23,231 nucleotides of DNA, from assembly GCA_910588425.1 (NCBI GenBank), contig CAJUPM010000013.1, forward strand, positions 37,051 to 60,281, in the 5' to 3' direction. The notes under the pieces are model-generated. The model did not search any database. It was not told the DNA's origin and saw nothing but the letters and a program-made list of their open reading frames with translations. Made by a program: the position numbers and the translations under genes. The stretch is from an uncultured Christensenellaceae bacterium (GTDB taxonomy: Bacteria > Bacillota > Clostridia > Christensenellales > Christensenellaceae). Positions 1-8,079 of the stretch are shown piece by piece (the stretch's first letter is position 1; each line of letters opens with the position of its first letter).

Positions 1-2076
1 TTCCGCTATATCCTTCTTGGCCTGTTCGATGACTTTTGCCGCCATCTGCGCGGGCAGTTCCTCATACCGCTCGAAAGCAATCTCGAAGGTGCCCCTGCCC
101 TGCGTCATCGAGCGCAGGTCCGTCGCATACCGCGCCATCTCGCCCATGGGCGCTTCGGCCAGAATCTTCTGCTTTCCGCCCTCCTGCGGCTCCATGCCCA
201 AAATGCGGCCCCGTCGCCGGTTCATATCGCCCATGATATCGCCCATATATTCATCCGGCACGACGATCTCTGCCCGGCCGATGGGCTCGAGCAGAACCGG
301 GCTCGCCTGCGGGCAGGCCGCCTTATAGGCCAGACGCGCCGCAGATTTAAACGCCACTTCCTTGGAATCTACCGGGTGGTATTTTCCATCGAACAGCGTC
401 GCTTTGACGCCAACCATGGGATAGCCTGCCAAAACGCCTTTTTGCATACATTCTCTCAGGCCCTTTTCCACCGCCGGAATAAACTCTTTTGGGACAACGC
501 CGCCCACGATCGCATTGACGAATTCAAAATCCGTCGAGCCATCCGCCAGCGGCTCAAAGCGGATGGAGACAACGCCAAACTGCCCGGCGCCGCCGGACTG
601 CTTCTTATGCCGCCCTTCGGCCTCCGCAGATTTGCGGATCGTCTCCCGGTAGGCGACTTTGGGTTCTCTGAGCGCCGCTTCAATGCCAAATTTATTTTTC
701 AGCTTATTGCAGATCGCTTCAATATGCAGTTCGCCCATGCCGTAGGCCAGCATATCGCCCGTCTCGGTATTTTTGCTGAGCGTGAAAGTCGGGTCCTCCT
801 CTTCCATGCGGCGCAGGCCGGAGATAACTTTATCTTCCTCTCCCTGCTTTTTCGCCGAAATTGCCAGGCAGATGCAGGGCTTGCCAAATTCCGCCCGCTC
901 CAGCACCACTTTATCCGCCGCACTGCAAAGCGTATCGCCGGTTTTGGTAAACTGCAGTTTTGCCAGCGCGCCAATATCGCCTGCCTCCAGGCTGACGACG
1001 TTTGTTACCTTTTTGCCCAGCATGACTGAGACATTGCCAAACTTCTCCGCCTTTTCTGCCGAGCTGTTATAGAGCTGGGTATCTGCCCGAAGCACGCCGC
1101 GCAGAATTTTAACCAGGCTGATTTTGCCCACAAAAGGATCGGCGATGGTCTTGAGCACCTGGCCGACGAACTCGCCCTGGCTGCTGCGGGCAATCTCTAT
1201 CGGCTCGCCTTTTTCGTTTTTCGCCTGCATGGGCGGCATCTCCGCCGCCGCAGGCAGATAGGCCGCCAGCGCATCCAACAGTTCCTTCACGCCGGCATTT
1301 TGCAGGGCAGACGCCGCAAAGACCGGGATGATATCGCCATGCAGGATGCCCGTGCGCAGGCCGGCCAGAATATCCTCTTTATCCAGCTGTTCGCCTCCGA
1401 AGAATTTTTCCATCAATGCTTCGTCGCTGCTGGCGGCATTTTCGATGAGCCCCTCGCGAAGCTCCTCGGCCTCCAGCTGCAAATCTTCCGGGATGGGCAC
1501 GGCTTTTGCCGCCTTTTCTGTGTATTCATAGGCCGCGTTTTCCACAATATCGATATAGCCCACGACATTCTGGCCTTTGAGCAAAGGGATTTGCAGCGGC
1601 GTAACTGCGGCGCCGAATTTCTGTTTCAGCTCGCCCACCACTTTATCGTAATCCGCGTGCTCGCGGTCCATCTGGTTGACCAGCACGGCCATGGGTTTGC
1701 CTGCATTTTTGCAGAACTCATATGCCTTTTCCGCGCCCACGCCCACGCCGGAAAAGCCATTTACAACGATCAGCGCGCTATCTGCGAGATAATATGCCTG
1801 AGTCGTCTCTCCAACGAAATCAAAGAAACCAGGAGCATCGATAAAATTCAGCTTGACATCCTGCCACTCGACGGGAGCCATCGCGGCCGTAAGGGAGATC
1901 TGGCGTCGCGCTTCTTCCGGGTCGTAATCCGTGGTGGTGTTTCCATCTTCTACCCGCCCGCGGCGCTCGATCAGGCCGGCGTTTGCCAAAAAGGCTTCGG
2001 CAAGCGTCGTTTTGCCATCGCCACCGTGCCCGACGATGGCGATATTTTTGATATGTGCGGCATCGTAAACCTTCAT
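1..2076 (-). CDS. Elongation factor G paralogue (EF-G2 type), C-terminus cut off by window edge
   Basis: This is a translational GTPase of the EF-G family; 692 codons are visible and the frame is still open at base 1, so only a short C-terminal tail is missing. The ATG at 2076 is preceded by AGGAGG at 7 nt. The G1 loop reads GHGGDGKTT instead of the canonical fusA AHIDAGKTT. Switch I has RGRVEDGNTTTDYDPEE, G3 is DAPGFFDFVGE and G4 is NQMD. These variants are typical of EF-G2-like paralogues rather than the principal FusA. EF-G proteins use GTP to drive translocation or ribosome recycling; what EF-G2 paralogues do is less settled. No rpsL, rpsG or tuf genes lie nearby, which also argues against the main fusA locus. 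It is divergent from the pfkB-like gene. Family assignment is firm; the EF-G2 subtype is from motif memory. Confidence 0.93.
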   Translation of the reverse strand, partial: MKVYDAAHIKNIAIVGHGGDGKTTLAEAFLANAGLIERRGRVEDGNTTTDYDPEEARRQISLTAAMAPVEWQDVKLNFIDAPGFFDFVGETTQAYYLADSALIVVNGFSGVGVGAEKAYEFCKNAGKPMAVLVNQMDREHADYDKVVGELKQKFGAAVTPLQIPLLKGQNVVGYIDIVENAAYEYTEKAAKAVPIPEDLQLEAEELREGLIENAASSDEALMEKFFGGEQLDKEDILAGLRTGILHGDIIPVFAASALQNAGVKELLDALAAYLPAAAEMPPMQAKNEKGEPIEIARSSQGEFVGQVLKTIADPFVGKISLVKILRGVLRADTQLYNSSAEKAEKFGNVSVMLGKKVTNVVSLEAGDIGALAKLQFTKTGDTLCSAADKVVLERAEFGKPCICLAISAKKQGEEDKVISGLRRMEEEDPTFTLSKNTETGDMLAYGMGELHIEAICNKLKNKFGIEAALREPKVAYRETIRKSAEAEGRHKKQSGGAGQFGVVSIRFEPLADGSTDFEFVNAIVGGVVPKEFIPAVEKGLRECMQKGVLAGYPMVGVKATLFDGKYHPVDSKEVAFKSAARLAYKAACPQASPVLLEPIGRAEIVVPDEYMGDIMGDMNRRRGRILGMEPQEGGKQKILAEAPMGEMARYATDLRSMTQGRGTFEIAFERYEELPAQMAAKVIEQAKKDIAE

Positions 2077-2387
2077 CCTGTTCCTCCTGATTTTCATATA
2101 TTGCAATCCGCGATGCGGAATGGAAAATCCATATGTCAAAAGTATGGGAAAGCCTGCTTTCTTCATACCAAAAAAAGCGCATGCCCAAATTTCTTTTTTT
2201 AAAGAGATATACTTTCTAAAAAATGGATTTAGAAACTAATTAGCCATTCTATCCCGAAATTCCTGCTAAATTGCAAACTATTTTTTTAAAAGTTCTGGAA
2301 TCGCCCTCTGCTTTATGAGATAATAGAGCATATGAGCTGCCAAACCGCCCATCCGGGGCGTTTTGCAGGCGAGAGTTTGGAGGAGTT
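2077..2387. promoter_or_regulatory. Divergent intergenic region between EF-G2 and the PfkB kinase
   Basis: About 310 bases with no credible gene. It is AT-rich in the middle (roughly 2170-2300) and should hold promoters for both flanking genes. On the plus strand, GATAAT at 2319-2324 sits 17 bases after TGGAAT at 2296-2301, a weak -10/-35 candidate for the kinase operon. No convincing consensus promoter was found for the EF-G2 gene, and no riboswitch-like structure was recognised. Confidence 0.4.
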
Positions 2388-3308
2388 ATGATTTATACCA
2401 TCTATCTGAACCCAACGATTGATAAAACCGTTTATCTCGATCATCTCGAAGTCGGCGGGACAAACCGCCCGGATACCATCTTGACGCAGGGGGGCGGCAA
2501 AGCACTGAACCTGGCCATCGTCGCCAGCCGCCTTGGAGCAGAGGCATCCGTCTGCGGCTTTTTATGCCAGGAGGGCTGCGAGCAGATTCGCTCTGCGCTT
2601 GCCGGCCTTCCCTGCTATTTTGCCGAGCTGCCCGGCCAGCCCAGAACCAACACCAAAATTTACGAGCGCGACGCGGCCCGCGTAACCGAGCTGAATGAAT
2701 CCGGCCCGCTTTTTGCGCCAGAGGCATATGAAGCCTTTGAGCAGGATCTGCTTTCCCGCCTATGCAGGGAAGATCTCGTGGTGCTGACGGGCTCGCTTCC
2801 CAGAGGCTGTGCGCCGGAATATTACGGCCAGCTGATCCGCAAGCTGCCCTGCCCTGCGGCGCTGGATGCCTCCGGCGCGGCGCTGCTGCCCGGCGTTGCG
2901 GCGGGGCCCATGGTCATCAAGCCCAACACAGACGAGCTGACCCAGCTGACGGGCAAGACTTTCCACAGCACGCAGGACATTCTCGCCGCCTGCCGGCAGA
3001 TTATCGAGGGCGGCGTCTCTGTCTGCGCGGTCTCTATGGGAAAAGAGGGCGCACTGATCACGGATGGAAGCAAGGCGTTTTTTGCCGGCAGCGTCGTGGA
3101 GAATCCCGATTCCACCGTCGGCGCCGGCGATTCCATGCTGGCGGGCATTTTGAGCGTAATCACCCGCGGCGGAGCCATTGATGAGGCACTGCGGGTAGGC
3201 AGTGCGGCAGCGGCCGCCACCATCTCCCTGCCCGGCACGAATCTGGCGACCCCTAAGCTCATACAGGAATTTCTCGCAAAAGTAACGACAACAGAATTGG
3301 AGTTTTAG
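2388..3308 (+). CDS. PfkB-family sugar-phosphate kinase (1-phosphofructokinase / tagatose-6-phosphate kinase type)
   Basis: A 306-aa cytoplasmic kinase of the ribokinase/PfkB fold, close to the usual FruK/LacC length. It shows the N-terminal glycine motif GGGKALNLA (residues 35-43), TGSLPRG (134-140), KPNTDEL (178-184) and the C-terminal signature with GAGD at 245-248, whose Asp248 is the expected catalytic base. The FruK/LacC branch phosphorylates fructose-1-phosphate or tagatose-6-phosphate with ATP. With no PTS or lac/gat genes beside it, the substrate cannot be chosen. A GGAGG site precedes the ATG. It is followed after 4 nt by thrB, so the two are probably co-transcribed, although they belong to different pathways. 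Family is firm, substrate is inference. Confidence 0.88.
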   Translation: MIYTIYLNPTIDKTVYLDHLEVGGTNRPDTILTQGGGKALNLAIVASRLGAEASVCGFLCQEGCEQIRSALAGLPCYFAELPGQPRTNTKIYERDAARVTELNESGPLFAPEAYEAFEQDLLSRLCREDLVVLTGSLPRGCAPEYYGQLIRKLPCPAALDASGAALLPGVAAGPMVIKPNTDELTQLTGKTFHSTQDILAACRQIIEGGVSVCAVSMGKEGALITDGSKAFFAGSVVENPDSTVGAGDSMLAGILSVITRGGAIDEALRVGSAAAAATISLPGTNLATPKLIQEFLAKVTTTELEF

Positions 3309-3312
3309 ACAC

Positions 3313-4212
3313 ATGTGGAAAGTAAGCATCCCCGCAAGCAGCGGCAATATCGGCGTCGGGTTTGACTGTGCCGGCCTGGCCATCGCGCTGTATAACGCAA
3401 TCGATTTTGAGGAGCGCGAATCCGGGCTGATCATTGAGCAGAGTGTGCCCTCGCCTTATATCCCCTGCAATGAGAAAAACATGATTTTTCAGGCGGCCAA
3501 ATACGCCGCAGATAAGCTCGGCAAAAAGCTGCCGGGGCTATATTTAAAGCAGTATAACGGGATTCCCCATACCAGAGGCATGGGCAGTTCTGCGGCTTGC
3601 AGTGTGGGCGGCATCCTCATTGCCAACACTGTTCTTGGCGCCAAGCTTTCAAAAGATGATGTTCTGGAAATTGCCACAGAGCTGGAAGGCCATCCGGATA
3701 ATGCCGCTCCTGCCATCTTTGGCGGTGCGTGCGTCAGCGCAAAGCATTCCGGCAAAATTTTGACGCGCCCCATTCCCATCCATGAGGATCTGGCGCTCTG
3801 CCTAGCTATCCCTTCCTTCACGCTTTCCACCAAAAAAGCCCGGGGCGTTTTGCCCAGCCAGATTCCCGTAAAAGATGCCATCACAAATATCTCTGGCATG
3901 GGGCTTCTGATTTCTGCTTTCTACTCCGGAGACTATGCCTCTCTGCGCGTCGCACTGAATGATCGGCTGCATCAGCCCTACCGCAAAGGCCTTATCGCCC
4001 ATTTCGACGACGTGATCCAGGCTTTTTACGACAGCGGCGCATACGGCGCATGCCTTTCCGGAGCCGGCCCCACTATCCTGGCTTTCGTGGATAAGGCAGA
4101 CGCACAGCTTGCCGCGCGCGTCGCCCAGAAAACCAAATCTTTTTCTGGAAACTGGGACATCGTATCCAGCGATTTCGATCGCAAGGGCGCTTTTGTCGAG
4201 AAACTATCCTAA
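3313..4212 (+). CDS. thrB: Homoserine kinase
   Basis: A 299-aa GHMP-superfamily kinase that converts L-homoserine and ATP to O-phosphohomoserine in threonine biosynthesis. The N-terminus carries PASSGNIGVGFDCAGLA, the ThrB-style substrate region. The ATP-binding GHMP loop IPHTRGMGSSAA lies at residues 84-95, EGHPDNAAPAIFGG at 125-138, and the C-terminal GHMP motif SGAGPT near residue 250. Length and motif order match ThrB. The start lies 4 nt after the upstream kinase stop, with only a weak TTGGAG site, suggesting translational coupling. A terminator follows. No thrC or hom gene is in the window, so the pathway partners are elsewhere. ThrB is the best fit among GHMP kinases, but I could not run an alignment. 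Confidence 0.9.
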   Translation: MWKVSIPASSGNIGVGFDCAGLAIALYNAIDFEERESGLIIEQSVPSPYIPCNEKNMIFQAAKYAADKLGKKLPGLYLKQYNGIPHTRGMGSSAACSVGGILIANTVLGAKLSKDDVLEIATELEGHPDNAAPAIFGGACVSAKHSGKILTRPIPIHEDLALCLAIPSFTLSTKKARGVLPSQIPVKDAITNISGMGLLISAFYSGDYASLRVALNDRLHQPYRKGLIAHFDDVIQAFYDSGAYGACLSGAGPTILAFVDKADAQLAARVAQKTKSFSGNWDIVSSDFDRKGAFVEKLS

Positions 4213-4226
4213 CGTGCTTTCCCAGA

Positions 4227-4257
4227 AGAGCCGGTGCATTCCCTGCCGGCTCTTTTT
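4227..4257 (+). terminator. Intrinsic terminator after thrB
   Basis: The arms AGAGCCGG (4227-4234) and CCGGCTCT (4246-4253) are perfectly complementary and are followed by a run of T (4253-4257). It lies 15 bases beyond the thrB stop and ends the two-gene kinase operon. Confidence 0.9.
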
Positions 4258-4354
4258 CTATTTTCTGCAAACAGATAGATATGCGTTTCGAAAGCGGCGG
4301 CTGCCGCTCTGTTCCGCCGCCGGTATGCAAATTCTCCGGCATAGGGCGCAAATT

Positions 4355-4389
4355 TTGCTTGCTTTTTCTCACGAATAGTGTAGTATAAA
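4355..4389 (+). promoter_or_regulatory. Possible promoter of the XRE-S24 repressor gene
   Basis: TTGCTT at 4359-4364 is followed by TAGTAT (4381-4386, spacer 16) overlapping TATAAA (4384-4389, spacer 19). It stands about 25 bases upstream of a good GGGAGG ribosome binding site. The spacing is imperfect and no clear operator palindrome was found, so this is tentative. Confidence 0.35.
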
Positions 4390-4414
4390 ATAGAGAGATA
4401 GTGGGAGGAAAAAC

Positions 4415-5017
4415 ATGTTTGATTCCAGGCTCAAAAAGTTGAGGAAGATTGCCGGCTACACACAGGCCGAGTTTGCCAAAAAAATCGGCGTCGCAACGTC
4501 TACCGTCGGCATGTGGGAAAGCGGCAGCCGCCGCCCGGATTACGATATGCTGAGGGTTGTCGCAGAGGCTTTGGGCGTTTCTATGGGCTATCTTTTGGGC
4601 GAAGAAGAGCTCATCACGCCTTCCAGCATTGCGCAGATCCCAGTAGTTGCCAGCGTGCGGGCAGGCTTTGACGGCGGAATCCAGGAAGAGCATATGGGCA
4701 CAGAGCCGGCGCTTGGGATCAGAAATGCGGAAGAGTTCCGCTATGTGCGCGTGCGCGGCGATTCAATGCTCCCCCAGATCGAAGAGGGCGATTTGGCCTT
4801 AGTGCATCTGCAAAGCGACGTGGAAAGCGGAGAGCTGGCCGTCGTCATTGTGGATGGTGAAGACGCGATGATCAAAAAAGTCGTAAAAGAAAAAGAGGGT
4901 TATATCTCCCTCGTCTCTATCAACCCCAATTATCCCCCCCGCAAAATCTCCGGCGAACAGTTAGAACGGCTTATCGTCTATGGGAAGGTTTACGGGATTA
5001 CCCGCTCGTTTCTTTAA
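4415..5017 (+). CDS. XRE-family transcriptional repressor with LexA-like S24 self-cleavage domain
   Basis: A 200-aa two-domain regulator. Residues 1-60 form a Cro/cI-type helix-turn-helix (TQAEFAKKIGVATSTVGMWE, 16-35). The C-terminal half is a LexA/UmuD-like S24 peptidase domain with the catalytic serine in GDSM (Ser117) and the lysine in AMIKK (probably Lys154). A plausible Ala-Gly self-cleavage bond is at 83-84 in VRAGF. Such proteins repress promoters until RecA-stimulated autocleavage after DNA damage. The helix-turn-helix type is phage-repressor-like rather than the winged helix of true LexA. The gene stands alone between two terminators. It could be a host stress regulator or a relic of a prophage; targets are unknown. 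Confidence 0.9.
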   Translation: MFDSRLKKLRKIAGYTQAEFAKKIGVATSTVGMWESGSRRPDYDMLRVVAEALGVSMGYLLGEEELITPSSIAQIPVVASVRAGFDGGIQEEHMGTEPALGIRNAEEFRYVRVRGDSMLPQIEEGDLALVHLQSDVESGELAVVIVDGEDAMIKKVVKEKEGYISLVSINPNYPPRKISGEQLERLIVYGKVYGITRSFL

Positions 5018-5041
5018 TCATCAATCATCGGAAATAAAAAA

Positions 5042-5067
5042 GGAAGCCAAAATGGCTTCCTTTTTTT
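5042..5067. terminator. Bidirectional terminator between convergent genes
   Basis: The perfect 8-bp stem GGAAGCCA / TGGCTTCC (5042-5049 and 5053-5060) has a 3-base loop, an upstream A tract and a T7 tail (5061-5067). It can therefore end transcription from both the repressor gene and the converging membrane-protein gene, whose stop codon (5066-5068) overlaps the tail. Confidence 0.92.
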
Positions 5068-6709
5068 AAACAGGCCAATCGGGAAGAGTTCCGCAAAAAG
5101 GCTTGTCGTAAACCCATATTTCATAGGGATCGCACGTCAGAATCTGCTTTGGCTTGCCCATATATTGCTCAATCGGGCTTTGGTTAGCCGCCTCGATATC
5201 CGACTTTCGCAGCAACAGGAAGTAGCGATCATGCTGTGTATCCTGATACTGCTCCGGGCAGGACATAAACAAGGAAGGCGCCATGCTCTTCAAATCCACG
5301 TGAGCAACTTCCACTTCATGATTAGAGAGCACTGTAAACTTGTCTGCCACCCAAAAATCCGCATACCCGACCTGCAGATCGTTCTCTTTCAGGCAGGAGA
5401 TAACTTCATCCTCTACCAGCGGTTTGCCTAAAGGCTCATTCAGCGAACGCATGCCGCAAAATACAAGCGGGACAGTTAAAGCAAGTGCGATAAATTTCCT
5501 GCCGACATGCCCTTCCAGCTCCTCCAGCAAAATAGGAAGAAGCAAAAAACCGGAATAAATAGCGACAATTAAGTATCTGCCCGTATGATCGAGGCTTGTC
5601 ATCAGTACGCTGATCAGCGAGATCGCCGTTACCACCAGAAAGAACACAACCAGGATAAAGGCATCCGGCTTCACATTCCACATTTTCCTACGGCAAAAGC
5701 GGATGGCGATCCAAATAGGAAGTATCGCCAGCAAACAGAAAGCAAAGAAAGAATAGAGATAAGTCATCCCGCCCAGCGAGGCCAGTTTTGTGCCAGGTTT
5801 CGCCCCGCCTGCCAAAGTAAGAAAAGAATACAGGACTTCGGGAATATTTTTCACAATATCCCGGCTGGCAAGCATCGTGCTCCCAGCATTCCCTACATTG
5901 AAATGATACCGCTCATATAGTGCTCTAAAAGCCATATGGCCTGCCAGCGTTCCGAGTACGATGCTGCCAATCGCCCAAAGACAGCGTTTGCGCATCTGTT
6001 GATCCGCATCCAGTATGATTTTAGCTGCCAGCGCTACGATCATCGGCGCGACAAAGAAAGGCAGATAGCGCACACCCGTAGAATTTAGATAAGCAATGAA
6101 AAGCCCCAAAATTGCCAGAAGCGTATACCGCTTCCAGGGCTTATCGGCATGAAGACATGAAAGAGTAAGCCAGATGCCGAGCAACACCCAAAGGATGACA
6201 TTGCCGTATTGCCCTTGTCCAAACAGCGGCCCAATCCATATACCAGCAGAGCCGACGGAAAAAATGACGCAGCAGATCAAGATATTCAAATTGCTTTTGC
6301 ATACTTTGCGCAGCAGAAGGATCATGAGCAGCACGATCAGCAGTGTTTGAATTAGAACCGAAACCTGCGTAGCCAAATAATCCGTGTGAAAGATTGGCTT
6401 TAGAGCGACAACAGGGTTAAAGATAAAGAACGGCCAAAAATCCTGAGAATAGCGCCATTCATCTAAAAACAGCTTCCCTTCCTTTGTTTGAAAAGGCGCG
6501 ATCATTGCGGCTGTTGCCGCATCAGAGTGAAATTCTGCGCGATATGTAAAAATTGTATAGATGGAAATTCCCGCCAGCACAAAGAGGAACAGGCACCACG
6601 AACAGATGCTGAGCACAGCTTCCTGCTTTTCCGCGCGGGCGCCATATCTGAGATTAAAAAAGCATTTTTTTGCGGGTGCAAATAATTTAGTGCAAATTTT
6701 CTTCATCAT
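5066..6709 (-). CDS. Polytopic membrane protein, probable GT-C-type glycosyltransferase
   Basis: A 547-aa protein with a basic N-terminus, a first membrane helix at about residues 33-55, then roughly ten more hydrophobic segments to about residue 420, and a soluble C-terminal tail of about 120 residues. The first extracytoplasmic loop holds an acidic residue in HSDAAT (Asp63), where GT-C glycosyltransferases place their catalytic Asp/Glu. It starts inside the end of the upstream GT2 gene (23-nt overlap), the usual coupling of a polyprenyl-phosphate sugar synthase with a membrane transferase that uses its product. The ribosome binding site GGGAGG is so close to the first ATG that the second Met (6706) may be the true start. 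The GT-C call rests on topology, the acidic loop residue and partner; acceptor and sugar are unknown. Confidence 0.7.
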   Translation of the reverse strand: MMKKICTKLFAPAKKCFFNLRYGARAEKQEAVLSICSWCLFLFVLAGISIYTIFTYRAEFHSDAATAAMIAPFQTKEGKLFLDEWRYSQDFWPFFIFNPVVALKPIFHTDYLATQVSVLIQTLLIVLLMILLLRKVCKSNLNILICCVIFSVGSAGIWIGPLFGQGQYGNVILWVLLGIWLTLSCLHADKPWKRYTLLAILGLFIAYLNSTGVRYLPFFVAPMIVALAAKIILDADQQMRKRCLWAIGSIVLGTLAGHMAFRALYERYHFNVGNAGSTMLASRDIVKNIPEVLYSFLTLAGGAKPGTKLASLGGMTYLYSFFAFCLLAILPIWIAIRFCRRKMWNVKPDAFILVVFFLVVTAISLISVLMTSLDHTGRYLIVAIYSGFLLLPILLEELEGHVGRKFIALALTVPLVFCGMRSLNEPLGKPLVEDEVISCLKENDLQVGYADFWVADKFTVLSNHEVEVAHVDLKSMAPSLFMSCPEQYQDTQHDRYFLLLRKSDIEAANQSPIEQYMGKPKQILTCDPYEIWVYDKPFCGTLPDWPV

Positions 6710-7631
6710 GCCTCCCCTTATGAAAGTGAATTAGGAATAATTCAAAAAGCTGCCGATGTTTCTTCGCTATAACAGAAAGAATAATCCCGCATACCCAAAA
6801 TAGCACCGCCACCACCAGCAGCACTCCCGCGAAAATCAGCGTTGGAAAACGCGGAACTAAGCCGGTTTTAAAATACTCGTTGAACACAGGGATAAAGAGA
6901 ATGAGCGAGACGATTAGAATGGCAATGCTGGCAATCGAGAAAAAGGTATAGGGGCGATAATCCCGAAATAAAGTGCCAATCGTTTTGAGGACGCGCAAAC
7001 CATCCTTCGTCGTATTCAGCTTTGAGACGCTGCCCTCCGGCCTGTCCCGATACTGGATAGGTATTTCCACCAGTTTGAAGTTCCTATCCAAAGCGAAAAT
7101 TGTCATTTCCGTCTCTATCTCAAAACCTTTGGAAAGAACCGGGAAGTTTTTAACGAACGCGCGGCTAAACGCGCGATAGCCCGTCATAATATCCTTGACT
7201 TTACTTTGAAAAAGGCTATTGATCAGCCCCCGCACCAGCTTGTTTCCCACATTATGAAATGGGCGCTTGTTCTCCTGAAAATAGGTAGACGACAATCTAT
7301 CGCCAATGACCATATCGGCCCGGCCCTCCAAGACAGGCCGCACCATATCCTGCGCATGCTCTGCGGGGTAAGTATCGTCGCCATCGATCATCAAATAGCA
7401 ATCTGCGTCGATATCGCGGAACATGCTGCGGATGACATTTCCCTTCCCCTGCTGATATTCATAGCGCACGATTGCGCCCTTCTCCCGGGCAATCTGATCC
7501 GTCCCATCGCTGGAATTGTTATCGTAGACATATATTTCCGCCTGCGGCAGTGCCTTGCGAAAATCTTCCACGACTTTTCCGATCGTCTGGCTTTCGTTAT
7601 AACAAGGGATCAATACTGCGATTTTATCCAT
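6687..7631 (-). CDS. GT2-family glycosyltransferase with two C-terminal membrane helices (polyprenyl-phosphate sugar synthase type)
   Basis: A GT-A-fold family 2 glycosyltransferase resembling dolichyl-phosphate mannose synthase and GtrB-like enzymes, which move a nucleotide sugar onto a lipid phosphate at the cytoplasmic membrane face. With this start, IPCYNE lies at residues 8-13, the nucleotide-binding DGDD at 83-86 and TGYRAFSR near 155. Two hydrophobic helices occupy the C-terminus (about 235-290). I chose the ATG at 7631 because a purine-rich GGAAAGAGAG precedes it and the family motif IPCYNE then follows at the usual distance; an ATG six codons upstream (7649) has no ribosome binding site. 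It overlaps the downstream GT-C-like gene, so the two likely act in sequence in cell-surface glycosylation. Confidence 0.86.
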   Translation of the reverse strand: MDKIAVLIPCYNESQTIGKVVEDFRKALPQAEIYVYDNNSSDGTDQIAREKGAIVRYEYQQGKGNVIRSMFRDIDADCYLMIDGDDTYPAEHAQDMVRPVLEGRADMVIGDRLSSTYFQENKRPFHNVGNKLVRGLINSLFQSKVKDIMTGYRAFSRAFVKNFPVLSKGFEIETEMTIFALDRNFKLVEIPIQYRDRPEGSVSKLNTTKDGLRVLKTIGTLFRDYRPYTFFSIASIAILIVSLILFIPVFNEYFKTGLVPRFPTLIFAGVLLVVAVLFWVCGIILSVIAKKHRQLFELFLIHFHKGRHDEENLH

Positions 7632-7754
7632 CTCTTTCTCTCTTTCCATTCAGAATTTGACCCAACAGCTAGCTGTACCCATCTGCCTATATCCCTAAAT
7701 CTAAATTATTATAGCCTGTTTTCAATATATTTTCCTACTCAGAACATGTTAATA

Positions 7755-7783
7755 ATTATAACAGGTTCTCCTACACTTATCAA
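7755..7783 (-). promoter_or_regulatory. Sigma-A-type promoter for the GT2 / GT-C pair
   Basis: On the minus strand TTGATA (7778-7783) and TATAAT (7755-7760) are separated by exactly 17 bases (7761-7777). It sits about 120 bases upstream of the GT2 start, giving a moderately long leader. It directly adjoins the last remnant of the toxin array. Confidence 0.65.
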
Positions 7784-7791
7784 GCCAAAAA

Positions 7792-8021
7792 CTAGGCCTT
7801 TCTATTTTGGAAAGTTGGCATTTTGTAAACACCCTTGACGACAGCGCGTTCAGCGCAAAGTCTACGCTCCCTGCTACTAGCCCATATGCCAGCGAGCTTC
7901 CAATTCCATTCCCTGCTTCTATCGCATAAGTTTCTAGCTATTCCTTCTGCAGCCTTACTCTTCGCTCCCTCTATTAACGGTACCTCTCCTGCCTTAGCGC
8001 CCAGTTTCGCACCAACCAGCA
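7792..8021 (-). pseudogene. Module M9: scar of a toxin leader fused out of frame to a toxin-core-like fragment
   Basis: This is the outermost remnant of the array. Directly after the M8 hairpin comes a leader of type A (VGAKLGAKAGE then PLIEGAKSKAAEGIA), matching the corresponding part of M6 and of the complete toxin. Past about 7940 this frame becomes arginine- and tryptophan-rich and unconvincing. The next frame instead encodes a smooth Gly/Ala-rich hydrophobic peptide containing AGNGIGSSLAYG and FALNALSS. That resembles residues 415-440 of the complete toxin (GLGNATSSSL, GLNALNTA). I read it as a leader joined to a diverged core piece with a frame change. No toxin domain or immunity gene remains. 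The left limit of the array is therefore near 7790. Confidence 0.6.
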
Positions 8022-8053
8022 AAGCCCCATAGCCTAAAAAGGCTATGGGGCTT
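8022..8053 (-). terminator. Hairpin after the M8 immunity gene
   Basis: A 13-bp perfect stem, AAGCCCCATAGCC (8022-8034) and its complement (8041-8053), with a 6-base loop. The T tract on the minus strand is short, so termination may be weak. The same stem and flanks occur after the M5 immunity gene (12126-12158). Confidence 0.7.
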
Positions 8054-8079
8054 CTTTTCAAAATCTATTCTTTGGGCAT

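Noticed and set aside
376..2202. Plus-strand frames within 376-1029 and 1300-2202
   Set aside because: They are antisense shadows of the minus-strand EF-G2 gene, which has all G motifs and a strong ribosome binding site.
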